A stretch of 6,348 nt of DNA from a bacterium. GTDB taxonomy: Bacteria; SZUA-79; Acidulodesulfobacterales; Acidulodesulfobacteraceae. Location of the stretch: the NCBI GenBank assembly GCA_021800805.1, contig JAJYYR010000049.1, forward strand, positions 1 to 6,348, read 5' to 3'. Positions 1 to 5,657 of this stretch are shown in pieces. Under the pieces are notes generated by a model, which did no database searches, had not been told where the DNA came from, and saw only the letters and a list, made by a program, of their open reading frames with translations. Position numbers and translations under genes: made by a program. Every line of letters starts with the position of its first letter. Position 1 is the stretch's first letter.

Positions 1-68
1 AGTATTTTTAAGAATATAAAATAAAGATTGAGTGATTGTTGCGCTAATAATCATAATGAAACCATTTT

Positions 69-120
69 AATTGTTTTTATTTATTATATCATATAAAATA
101 TCGTAAAATAAATAACAATT
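69..120. repeat. AT-rich imperfect inverted repeat downstream of the helicase gene
   Basis: AATTGTT (69-75) and ATTTATT (79-85) are matched in inverse order by AATAAAT (107-113) and AACAATT (114-120). This gives 14 potential base pairs with a 3-nt bulge on the left arm and a loop of about 21 nt. It lies just past the helicase stop codon, so it could stabilise the 3' end of that transcript. It lacks a GC-rich stem and a clean U-tract, so I do not call it an intrinsic terminator. The rest of 1-145 shows no gene. In DNA this AT-rich, such pairing can arise by chance. Confidence 0.3.
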
Positions 121-145
121 CTTTAATTAATCTATGGGCATATTA

Positions 146-3100
146 TTATTGCTTATAAATATAATTCTTAACCGTCAGTTCTTTGAGGATAGTACTTGTA
201 TAGGGCATTTTTCCCCATAGTTTTTTTGAACCTATAACGTGAACGGCTAATTTAGCCCTTGTAACTGCGACGTTGAAAAGGTTAGGCGTGCTTGTTGCCC
301 AGCTTCTTGCCTCAGCTCTTTTTTTTCCGGTTCCTAAAATTATAAATACGATATCGGCCTCTTTCCCTTGGAAAGTATGGACTGTCCCTATGGACTTGCC
401 TTTGTTTTTTATTCCGTTTTTATATAATAATTCTTGCAATTCGTATGCTATCTCTTTAAAAGGCGTTATGGCATACCATGATTCATCCTCCATATTGGCT
501 TCTCTTATTAGGTTTAAAAATATAATTCCTTCGCCATTTATATAATGTTTACCTAAAGGCTCCTCGTCTATATCCCACCAGGTCGAAGTATTAATCGTTT
601 CATCTCTGAAATTATTTTTTGGTCCGCTGTGGACCATAAGTCCGTCATAGGCAATTTTATTTGATATATTAAACATAGGGTTCTTGCACCTCCTATGTAC
701 GCGCAAGGGTGAACCAATCCAAAATCCGCTGTTTTTTTTGTCAGAAGAACTTATATAGGTGCCTATGTTGTTTGCTCTATCCGAAATTATTTGAGCGGAA
801 ACCCCAGGCGGAGCCCATTCTGTATAATCGATATTGTAATATCCGGATAGCGTTTTTATCGCTGCGGTAGGCAAGGGCGCAACCGGTTCGAGTTGTAAAG
901 GATCTCCTACCACAATAGACCTTTTAGACCTATATATCGCACCTAAAGCATTCTGGGGAGTAGCCTGTCCGGCTTCATCAATAAGGAGCCAGCCTATAGA
1001 TTCTTTGTCTATACCGTTAAATAGCCTACCTAAAGAGGAGAATGTGGTGGAAATTACCGGAACGGCCATAAAAAAAGTATCCCAGATATCCGAACTGATA
1101 CGCTTCCATAAAGAACTGTCGGCGTCAATTTTATTGTCGAGCCAGTCCATCATTATTTTTAAATTGGACTTAAGCTTGTACCCACCTCCTATTAAGAATA
1201 ATTCATGGATTTTTAGCGCCCTTGCAAAAACCTCAGATTTAATAGATTGCCATTTAGCGCTATGCCAAGGAGATAATAATTCTCTCTTTGATTCGTCTAA
1301 ATTCCAATAATTTTCATCGGGAAAGAGGTCTTTTAGATTGGCAGCAGCACTTTTTATATCCCTTTCCATGCCGAATATTTCCGCTTTTAGGGCGGGTATT
1401 TCTTTATTTAATTTGGCGATAGAAGAAGATACGGCCTTCTTGTCCGATTCGAGGCCGCTTATTTCACTTTCAAATTCTTTGATACTTTTTACAATATCGT
1501 CATGTTGCTTTACCATACCTGAATATTTACTGTTCCATTCTTTCCATCTTTTAGTCTTAAAAAATTCGCTAAAACAGAATGGTTTTGCAGTTTTTTGAAA
1601 ATCTAATATTTTTTCAATTCCTTGCTTCTGGGATTGTATGTTAGATTTATTTTCAATAAGAGTACTTAACTCGATGCAGATATTATTTAACCTGTCTTTA
1701 TATTTTTCCAAATCCGATAAAAGGCTTTTAAGCTTACCACGGTATCCAGCTAAGCTATTTAACGCCTTATATGCAATAGTTCTCCACTCTCTTTCGAAGT
1801 TTTCTTTTTCGAGAGATTCTTTAAATTTTTCTATAGCTTTATCCCATGTTTCTATCTCAAACGGAGTCTTGCTTAATATTTCATCTAGATTTTTAATTTC
1901 AGAATTTTCATCCCCCTTTTCCTTCCAGAAAGAGTTTAAAAATTCTCTGCGGTTTTGAGTATTACCTAGTTTTGCGGCTATCATTCCCCATGCCGGTTTT
2001 TCCAGCTTTCCATGAACCTTTTCGGCAAGCGAGGTAAAATACCCGCCATATTCATCAAACCAATCTTGGGCTACTGTCTTTTTGACTGGAATCTCTTCTG
2101 TAATATTTTCTACGGCTCCGTTATTGCTCGAAGCGACGACTATCCCGAAATTCTTTAGTTTTAAGTCTAAAGCATACCCATTAACTGATTTTGTGGATTG
2201 TTTATAGAAATAAGAGCCTTTTATATCTTCGCTTTTATCGTGAAATGAGAGTTCTGGATGCTTAAAGGTAATCATCGCTTTTGCCCGCTCCACAATAATC
2301 ATCGCAATTATATCCCTTAGCAAGGTAGTCTTTCCCGTTCCCGGAGGACCGTTTACGGAAAATATACCGGATGAATTCAGAAGTTTATCATAAATCGCGT
2401 TAATCGCCAGTTGTTGTGAATGCACAAGGGTGTGCTTGTCTGCATCCGGCCAGATAGCCTGAGGATAATTTTCGGGGGATAAAATAGATTTTGCTTTATC
2501 CAAGTCTTTCAGAATGTCGGATTTCTCTTTAGGGTTTATAATGTTGAGATATTGTTTTAGTCCTGTCCCGATATCCCGTGAAGATACCGCTTGGGAAACT
2601 CTTGTAATTTCTTTAGCTATAAAGCTGTTTAGGAATTCAGAGGTCCTATCGTTTGAGGCGTCGAATTCCCTGGATGCATAGAATATTTCCCAGTAAAGCA
2701 TGTTTTCTGTGGAAAGCGGGAAATTTTGAACAAGGTTTATTTTATCGGCTATGTATGAGAGAATTTCTATAAAATCATTATATTTTAACGGTTTGTCCTG
2801 AAAATTAGTTTCTTGATATTCCTTGAAATCCGATAAAATAAAATTTTCAGTATCGTTAAAGGTTCCTATTTTAAATTTATCAGGGTTGCTTATTACGATG
2901 CTATATGCCCACGGAAATGCAGATAATGATAAACTATCGCTCATCAAAACGCCGTTTTCATCGAGAATAACGGAAAATATAGCACCGATGTCATTAGTTT
3001 TAATTCTTTCCTCGTCGTCAATATCGGCGGATTTTTTAAGGGCGTCGGTTAGATTTTCCAAGACGTCCTGATGCTTGAAGATGCCGAATAATATTTTGTA

Positions 3101-3286
3101 GTATGTGAGTTTATTGTTGTAGTTCTTGGGAGGCGATTGCCAGGGAAGATAACGCTTATTAAATTCTACGAATCCGGCGGAACCATTTCTCTCTAAATCT
3201 TTTTTTCTTTCTATTTTTTGTGGAGATAAATATTCTAACGCTATATAAAAATCCAATAAATCGTTTGTGGCGGAATGATTATTCAT
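146..3286 (-). CDS. Superfamily 1 (Upf1/Dna2-like) ATP-dependent helicase with coiled-coil insertion
   Basis: The 1046-aa product carries the full SF1 helicase motif set. It has a Q-motif-like HSQQLAIN (289-296), Walker A GPPGTGKTTL (313-322), motif Ia-like VVASSNNGAVENI (383-395), Walker B LLIDEAGQ (767-774), motif III VVGDPLQLEP (792-801), motif IV region SPLRVHRRC (859-867), motif V GTVHTFQGKEADIV (967-980) and motif VI NVAVTRAKLAVHVIG (1005-1019). This pattern matches the AAA_11/AAA_12 (COG1112-like) group, whose studied members unwind DNA or RNA 5'-to-3' using ATP. All catalytic motifs look intact. Between motifs Ia and II lies an unusually long insertion, with heptad-rich charged helices at about 480-655. 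Residues 1-285 are an N-terminal region I do not recognise, and I see no nuclease motif. It is the last and largest gene of a four-gene minus-strand operon, starting 25 nt after the 93-aa gene. The ATG at 3286 is the most upstream in-frame start, because an in-frame TAA lies 15 nt upstream. No Shine-Dalgarno sequence precedes it. DNA versus RNA substrate and biological role are unknown. Confidence 0.93.
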   Translation of the reverse strand: MNNHSATNDLLDFYIALEYLSPQKIERKKDLERNGSAGFVEFNKRYLPWQSPPKNYNNKLTYYKILFGIFKHQDVLENLTDALKKSADIDDEERIKTNDIGAIFSVILDENGVLMSDSLSLSAFPWAYSIVISNPDKFKIGTFNDTENFILSDFKEYQETNFQDKPLKYNDFIEILSYIADKINLVQNFPLSTENMLYWEIFYASREFDASNDRTSEFLNSFIAKEITRVSQAVSSRDIGTGLKQYLNIINPKEKSDILKDLDKAKSILSPENYPQAIWPDADKHTLVHSQQLAINAIYDKLLNSSGIFSVNGPPGTGKTTLLRDIIAMIIVERAKAMITFKHPELSFHDKSEDIKGSYFYKQSTKSVNGYALDLKLKNFGIVVASSNNGAVENITEEIPVKKTVAQDWFDEYGGYFTSLAEKVHGKLEKPAWGMIAAKLGNTQNRREFLNSFWKEKGDENSEIKNLDEILSKTPFEIETWDKAIEKFKESLEKENFEREWRTIAYKALNSLAGYRGKLKSLLSDLEKYKDRLNNICIELSTLIENKSNIQSQKQGIEKILDFQKTAKPFCFSEFFKTKRWKEWNSKYSGMVKQHDDIVKSIKEFESEISGLESDKKAVSSSIAKLNKEIPALKAEIFGMERDIKSAAANLKDLFPDENYWNLDESKRELLSPWHSAKWQSIKSEVFARALKIHELFLIGGGYKLKSNLKIMMDWLDNKIDADSSLWKRISSDIWDTFFMAVPVISTTFSSLGRLFNGIDKESIGWLLIDEAGQATPQNALGAIYRSKRSIVVGDPLQLEPVAPLPTAAIKTLSGYYNIDYTEWAPPGVSAQIISDRANNIGTYISSSDKKNSGFWIGSPLRVHRRCKNPMFNISNKIAYDGLMVHSGPKNNFRDETINTSTWWDIDEEPLGKHYINGEGIIFLNLIREANMEDESWYAITPFKEIAYELQELLYKNGIKNKGKSIGTVHTFQGKEADIVFIILGTGKKRAEARSWATSTPNLFNVAVTRAKLAVHVIGSKKLWGKMPYTSTILKELTVKNYIYKQ

Positions 3287-3311
3287 GATTTTTAAAAATT
3301 TTTACATTGTT

Positions 3312-3593
3312 TTATTTGCGGGGTTGCTTTAAAAACCCCCATTCTGTTATAAGTTCCTCACAAACAGGCCAATCCTTTTTATTTTCAAAAAGCTGTTCAA
3401 CTCGAGCAGGACTAGTTATGTGAATACGAGCTCCTTGAATCCAGTCTAAAACTCCGCCGGTTTCCCGCATAATTTGTTCATAAGTTTCCTTTGGGCAATT
3501 ATCAAAACGGGCTTCATACTCACCGTTTTCTATCCATAGAGAGAAAATTCTGACCTCGCCATCTTTTGGTTCATCAAAACTCCATCTTAACAT
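3312..3593 (-). CDS. Small soluble protein of unknown function (93 aa)
   Basis: I do not recognise this family. The 93-aa product has no signal peptide or membrane span. It is rich in acidic residues and tryptophan (RWSFDE at the start, SLWIENGEYEARF near 19-31, TEWGF near 84-88), which suggests a compact mixed alpha/beta fold. The start is well supported. An AGGAG sequence (3600-3604) lies 6 nt before the ATG at 3593. The gene begins 14 nt after the stop of the membrane-protein gene and ends 25 nt before the helicase gene, so all three are probably co-transcribed. Its place directly before the helicase makes a partner, regulator or antitoxin-like role conceivable, but nothing in the residues shows this. 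Codons for its last residues overlap a small GC-rich hairpin. Confidence 0.75.
   Translation of the reverse strand: MLRWSFDEPKDGEVRIFSLWIENGEYEARFDNCPKETYEQIMRETGGVLDWIQGARIHITSPARVEQLFENKKDWPVCEELITEWGFLKQPRK
3320..3339 (-). repeat. Short hairpin at the end of the 93-aa gene, ahead of the helicase gene
   Basis: GGGGTT (3320-3325) and AACCCC (3334-3339) can pair as a 6-bp stem with an 8-nt loop. In the minus-strand transcript the hairpin covers the last sense codons of the 93-aa gene and stands 33 nt before the helicase start. No U-tract follows directly, so it is not a standard terminator. It might act as an mRNA processing or attenuation point that lowers helicase output. It may equally be a by-product of coding sequence. 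Confidence 0.3.
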
Positions 3594-3607
3594 AATTAGC
3601 TCCTGTC

Positions 3608-4306
3608 CTAAAGAATTTTTATAAAATTATCCATAGCATAATCTAAATTATCTTTAACAGTATTTTCCCATTTGATTTTTTTAAACAAAAAAATAGCTGG
3701 AATGATATACGCAATAGATAAAACAAACAAAAATGGTTTAAGCCACCACGGTTGCAAATATGTCCAGAAGAAATATTTTTTATATCTTAAATTTTCTAAC
3801 AGATACTTACGGATAGCGGGATTATATGTGGCTATCAAATACTTATCTTGCTCGGGGAACCCTCCAAAAATAACCCATATTTTATGTCCTTTTCTGGCTG
3901 ATATAACATCTCTTAATTCGGATTCATTTCCATTGTTATATTTAACAAAATAACGCTGTCTTTCGATAACATTGCTACTGATGGTAGGGGCTGAGACATG
4001 GCCGCCATGTTCCGGATGAACATAACCGCCGCCACCGCTAGAGTTTATATGTGTTTCCGTCCAAATTTGCGGTTCGCTCACGACCTCGGCTTTGTAAGCC
4101 GAAAAAATAAATTTATCTCCAAAATGACTGTTTGGTAGAGAGATTGATTTAGAAATTACCCCATTTTCATTATCAATGATTTCATTATTTAATTCAACAT
4201 GTTGGGAAGTTGCACTAAGCGGGTTCTTCTTAATTATAAAAATAACCCCTAAAATTATTAGAATTATAATAATTAATGGCAATGGTAACAACGGTAATCC
4301 AAACAT
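3608..4306 (-). CDS. Two-span membrane protein with a glycine-rich exposed domain (232 aa)
   Basis: The protein starts with a strongly hydrophobic helix (about residues 5-25, PLLPLPLIIIILIILG onward) followed by KK. It has a second span near the C-terminus (about 189-208) that also ends in KK. A hydrophilic segment of about 160 residues lies between them. That segment holds a GGGG turn (91-94), a histidine- and glycine-rich stretch (YVHPEHGGHV, 95-104), the strand ISSNVIERQRYFVKY (109-123), and an ARKGHKIWVIFGG segment (137-149) that reads as a beta-rich domain. I recall a similar Gly-rich/VSS/RxGH pattern in uncharacterised inner-membrane proteins of proteobacteria but cannot name a family. 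The ATG at 4306 is chosen over a TTG at 4318 because GAGG (4313-4316) lies 6 nt before it. That site overlaps the TGA of the lipoprotein gene, which suggests translational coupling. Role unknown; envelope location is inferred. Confidence 0.8.
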   Translation of the reverse strand: MFGLPLLPLPLIIIILIILGVIFIIKKNPLSATSQHVELNNEIIDNENGVISKSISLPNSHFGDKFIFSAYKAEVVSEPQIWTETHINSSGGGGYVHPEHGGHVSAPTISSNVIERQRYFVKYNNGNESELRDVISARKGHKIWVIFGGFPEQDKYLIATYNPAIRKYLLENLRYKKYFFWTYLQPWWLKPFLFVLSIAYIIPAIFLFKKIKWENTVKDNLDYAMDNFIKIL

Positions 4307-4312
4307 ATCCCA

Positions 4313-4316
4313 CCTC
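4313..4316 (-). promoter_or_regulatory. Ribosome binding site fixing the membrane-protein start
   Basis: On the minus strand GAGG lies 6 nt upstream of the ATG at 4306 and overlaps the stop codon of the preceding lipoprotein gene. A longer reading from TTG at 4318 would put this site inside the gene and leave that start without a usable site, so the ATG is preferred. Confidence 0.7.
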
Positions 4317-4545
4317 AATTTTGGGACTGCATGGTTTTCTTTATTGGCGGCGGTACCTGATTATCGTTGTAAGCCTGACCGCAGCTTACGCCGCCGCCGC
4401 AACAGTCTTTAGCCGGTATTCCGTAAGCACATCCAGTTTTAGGATTTATACCCATACTATTATCTACGGCATTATTTAAGCTAGCGCATCCGGAGAAAGC
4501 AAGAACCTGGATTAATAAAAGTCCAAATAATAGTAGCCTTTTCAT
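4315..4545 (-). CDS. Small cysteine-rich lipoprotein (76 aa)
   Basis: The N-terminus is a typical type II (lipoprotein) signal peptide: MKR, a hydrophobic core (LLLFGLLLIQVLAF) and SG before Cys20, the likely lipidated residue. The mature protein would be about 57 aa. Ala at +2 argues against inner-membrane retention under the E. coli sorting rule, so outer-membrane anchoring is the likelier reading. Mature cysteines at 39, 48, 49 and 55 surround a CCGGG run and could form disulphides. The ATG at 4545 has AGGGG 6 nt upstream. It is the first gene of the leftward operon, and its stop lies 8 nt before the membrane-protein ATG. Plasmids often carry small lipoproteins for entry exclusion, conjugation pores or lysis. 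I see no signature that picks one, so function is unassigned. Confidence 0.8.
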   Translation of the reverse strand: MKRLLLFGLLLIQVLAFSGCASLNNAVDNSMGINPKTGCAYGIPAKDCCGGGVSCGQAYNDNQVPPPIKKTMQSQN

Positions 4546-4599
4546 AATCTACCCCTAAAAAATTTATAATCTATAAAACCTTTCAATATCACCTAAATA

Positions 4600-4616
4600 A
4601 GACTTTAATACAGTCT
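4600..4616. repeat. Short inverted repeat upstream of the leftward operon
   Basis: AGACT (4600-4604) and AGTCT (4612-4616) are perfect inverted arms around a 7-nt AT spacer, about 55 bp upstream of the lipoprotein ATG. This is the size of a small operator half-site pair. I could not find a convincing -35/-10 pair for the leftward operon, so its promoter and this site's role stay open. Confidence 0.25.
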
Positions 4617-4633
4617 AAAAATAATTTCATTAA

Positions 4634-4675
4634 ATTAAAGTTGAAAAATAACTTGACATATATTTATTAAAGTTG
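4634..4675 (+). repeat. 10-bp direct repeat flanking the -35 box (possible operator)
   Basis: ATTAAAGTTG occurs at 4634-4643 and again, perfectly, at 4666-4675. The copies are 32 bp apart, about three helical turns, so both face the same side of the DNA. One lies upstream of the -35 box and the other fills most of the promoter spacer. The first copy also forms an inverted pair, AAGTT (4638-4642) with AACTT (4650-4654). The geometry fits binding of a transcription factor that controls the rightward promoter and perhaps the divergent operon. Confidence 0.4.
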
Positions 4676-4681
4676 TATTTT
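4653..4681 (+). promoter_or_regulatory. Sigma70-type promoter for the 169-aa protein gene
   Basis: A perfect -35 hexamer TTGACA (4653-4658) is followed, after exactly 17 bp, by TATTTT (4676-4681), which matches the -10 consensus at 4 of 6 positions. Transcription would start near 4688 and reach the ATG at 4746 through a leader of about 55-60 nt. The strict spacing and perfect -35 make it the clearest promoter in the window. Confidence 0.65.
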
Positions 4682-4745
4682 TATAAGTAAGTAACATAAG
4701 TAGATAAATTTTAAGAAAATAAAAATATAGGGTATATCAAAGAAC

Positions 4746-5255
4746 ATGAAATTATATAAAGTAATTCCCGCTCCTAAGAAGGTGGCGGATTGGAAAGGAA
4801 AATTAATCAGATTTAAAAGAGATTTAAGGAACGGTAACGGGATTATTGCCGCCGGAACTTTCGCACAAGTAAGTAGCCCGGGCTGGGTAACTTATTTCAC
4901 GTGCGAAAAGTGCGAACATTGCGGGTATCAGCCGTCTATTTCAATAAAAGGCGATAGAGAAACAAAACTTCAGGATATCGAGTTCATTGAAATCGAAGAG
5001 CCCTCGCCTCCGGAGAACGGTAAAGACAACGAATTAAAACCGTATTATTACAGTATTTATAACGACAAAAATCAAGCGATATACTGTCCGACAAAGTTTG
5101 GAATGGGCTTCTTTCCTGAAAAAGTTATTTTATTACATCGCATAAACCATGCCATCAAAGTGCTTAAAGATATAGGTATAGGCAAGAATAAAAAGACGGA
5201 TATTATTAATTCTCTTAAGGAAGTTAAGGCTGCGTTGGCGGAAAGAATTCTCTAA
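4746..5255 (+). CDS. Conserved-looking protein with a Cys-cluster N-terminal domain (169 aa)
   Basis: Residues about 15-82 look like a small beta-barrel (SH3-like) domain: GKLIRFKRDLRNGNGIIAAGTFAQV, then a cysteine cluster at 53, 56 and 59 (CEKCEHCG), ending in a DIEFIEIEEP strand. From memory, short phage and plasmid hypothetical proteins share the order 'GK-x-R, GxxxxAGTxAxV, CxxCG, DxEFxE'; this is recall, not a search. The cysteines could bind zinc, with a fourth at 114. After an acidic, proline-rich linker (83-95), the C-terminal part (about 124-169) is basic and helical. There is no signal peptide. A strong promoter lies upstream, but the ribosome site is weak (AGGG at 4729-4732, 13 nt from the ATG). 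The gene stands alone, opposite in direction to the lipoprotein operon and upstream of the replication origin. Function unknown. Confidence 0.75.
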   Translation: MKLYKVIPAPKKVADWKGKLIRFKRDLRNGNGIIAAGTFAQVSSPGWVTYFTCEKCEHCGYQPSISIKGDRETKLQDIEFIEIEEPSPPENGKDNELKPYYYSIYNDKNQAIYCPTKFGMGFFPEKVILLHRINHAIKVLKDIGIGKNKKTDIINSLKEVKAALAERIL

Positions 5256-5300
5256 TATCGTTAATCGGGAGGTCTTTGCGGTGATTATAAACCATGATAG

Positions 5301-5309
5301 TGCTATATA
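5301..5309 (+). promoter_or_regulatory. Possible extended -10 element in the rep leader region
   Basis: TGC followed by TATATA has the TGn-hexamer form of an extended -10 promoter, with no matching -35 box. If used, it would give rep a leader of about 350 nt that spans the whole iteron array. The evidence is weak; AT-rich DNA yields such matches often. Confidence 0.2.
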
Positions 5310-5390
5310 AACTCGTAAAAATATCATTCTTAAAGTCTATAAGGGTCCCGATAAAAATGAACATAAAATCCTTTGAATTTTTAAAAAAGT

Positions 5391-5399
5391 TTTTACACA
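5391..5399 (+). promoter_or_regulatory. DnaA box
   Basis: TTTTACACA fits the relaxed DnaA-binding consensus TTWTNCACA at every fixed position. It lies 99 bp upstream of the first iteron and directly next to a GC hairpin and AT-rich repeats. Host DnaA boxes beside iterons are usual in theta-replicating plasmid origins, so the context raises confidence beyond what the nine bases alone would give. Confidence 0.5.
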
Positions 5400-5421
5400 C
5401 CGCCGAAGGCGTCGGGTGTGT
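5395..5421. repeat. GC-rich hairpin next to the DnaA box
   Basis: ACACAC (5395-5400) pairs with GTGTGT (5416-5421), and inside it CGCC (5401-5404) pairs with GGCG (5408-5411) around a GAA loop, leaving a 4-nt bulge. It overlaps the end of the DnaA box. It could end transcripts coming from the 169-aa protein gene, but no U-run follows in the rightward direction. A structural role in the origin is equally possible. Confidence 0.4.
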
Positions 5422-5423
5422 GT

Positions 5424-5450
5424 TATTTAGTATATTTAGTATATTAGTAC
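5424..5450 (+). repeat. Three AT-rich 9-mer tandem repeats (candidate DNA unwinding element)
   Basis: TATTTAGTA is repeated perfectly at 5424-5432 and 5433-5441, followed by a copy with one T missing (5442-5449). AT-rich short tandem repeats between DnaA boxes and iterons are the usual site where plasmid origins melt. The block also contains TATATT sequences (5431-5436, 5440-5445) that could serve as a -10 box for rep, without a clear -35. Confidence 0.5.
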
Positions 5451-5460
5451 TTTCACGCCC

Positions 5461-5487
5461 GGAAACGCAAAGCAGGCGTAGGTTTCC
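5461..5487. repeat. Inverted repeat sharing the iteron core (possible Rep operator)
   Basis: GGAAAC (5461-5466) and GTTTCC (5482-5487) are inverted arms 15 nt apart. The right arm extended by one base, GGTTTCC (5481-5487), is the exact reverse complement of GGAAACC found in every iteron. Initiators of the iteron class often repress their own gene by binding inverted half-iterons as dimers, so this is a candidate autoregulation site. It lies upstream of the array. Confidence 0.45.
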
Positions 5488-5497
5488 AGCCACGAAG

Positions 5498-5647
5498 GGG
5501 GAAACCTCGTTATGGATTTGGGGAAACCTCGTTATGGATTTGGGGAAACCTCGTTATGGATTTGGGGAAACCTCGTTATGGATTTGGGGAAACCTCGTTA
5601 TGGATTTGGGGAAACCTCGTTATGGATTTGGGGAAACCTCGTTATGG
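5498..5647 (+). repeat. Iteron array: six perfect 22-bp tandem repeats plus a truncated seventh
   Basis: The unit begins GGGGAAACC, continues TCGTTATGG and ends ATTT. Copies start at 5498, 5520, 5542, 5564, 5586, 5608 and 5630. The first six are identical over 22 bp and the seventh keeps the first 18 bp. There are no spacers, so it is not a CRISPR array. The 22-bp period places each copy about two helical turns from the next, as expected for cooperative initiator loading. The array ends 19 bp before the initiator ATG. Complete identity between copies suggests homogenisation or recent expansion. Confidence 0.85.
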
Positions 5648-5652
5648 GGGTT

Positions 5653-5657
5653 AGGAG
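5653..5657 (+). promoter_or_regulatory. Ribosome binding site of the rep gene
   Basis: AGGAG lies 9 nt before the ATG at 5667 and only 5 bp after the last iteron. Rep bound to the array, or RNA structure formed by the array, could therefore affect initiator translation or transcription. Confidence 0.7.

Larger units (their letters stand above)
5391..5650 (+). other. Putative plasmid replication origin (oriV), iteron type
   Basis: The segment holds, in order, a DnaA box, a GC-rich hairpin, an AT-rich block of three 9-mer repeats, an inverted repeat related to the iterons, and an array of tandem 22-bp iterons. The initiator gene follows within 20 bp. This order resembles theta-type origins such as those of R6K, pSC101 and P1: Rep monomers load on the iterons, DnaA assists, and the AT-rich block melts. 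The parts are seen directly; origin activity is inferred from their arrangement and the neighbouring rep gene. Confidence 0.75.

Noticed and set aside
273..3071. Five rightward open frames antisense to the helicase
   Set aside because: Their products show no domain pattern, and the helicase on the other strand has all its motifs intact, so these are shadows.
4176..4479. Two rightward open frames opposite the lipoprotein and membrane-protein genes
   Set aside because: They are antisense to genes with clear signal or membrane segments and good ribosome sites.
4546..4745. Promoter for the leftward lipoprotein operon
   Set aside because: Several TATAAA-like boxes occur on the minus strand, but none has a -35 at a usable distance, so none is reported.
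5395..5423. Intrinsic terminator for the 169-aa gene
   Set aside because: The hairpin is real, but TTATTTAG rather than a U-run follows it, and it lies 140 bp past the stop. It is kept only as a structured repeat.
5133..5493. Two leftward open frames between the 169-aa gene and the iterons
   Set aside because: No ribosome site or recognisable protein pattern. One overlaps the end of the 169-aa gene and the other the origin elements.
5498..5647. CRISPR array
   Set aside because: The repeats are contiguous with no unique spacers, and no cas gene is present. Iterons explain them better.
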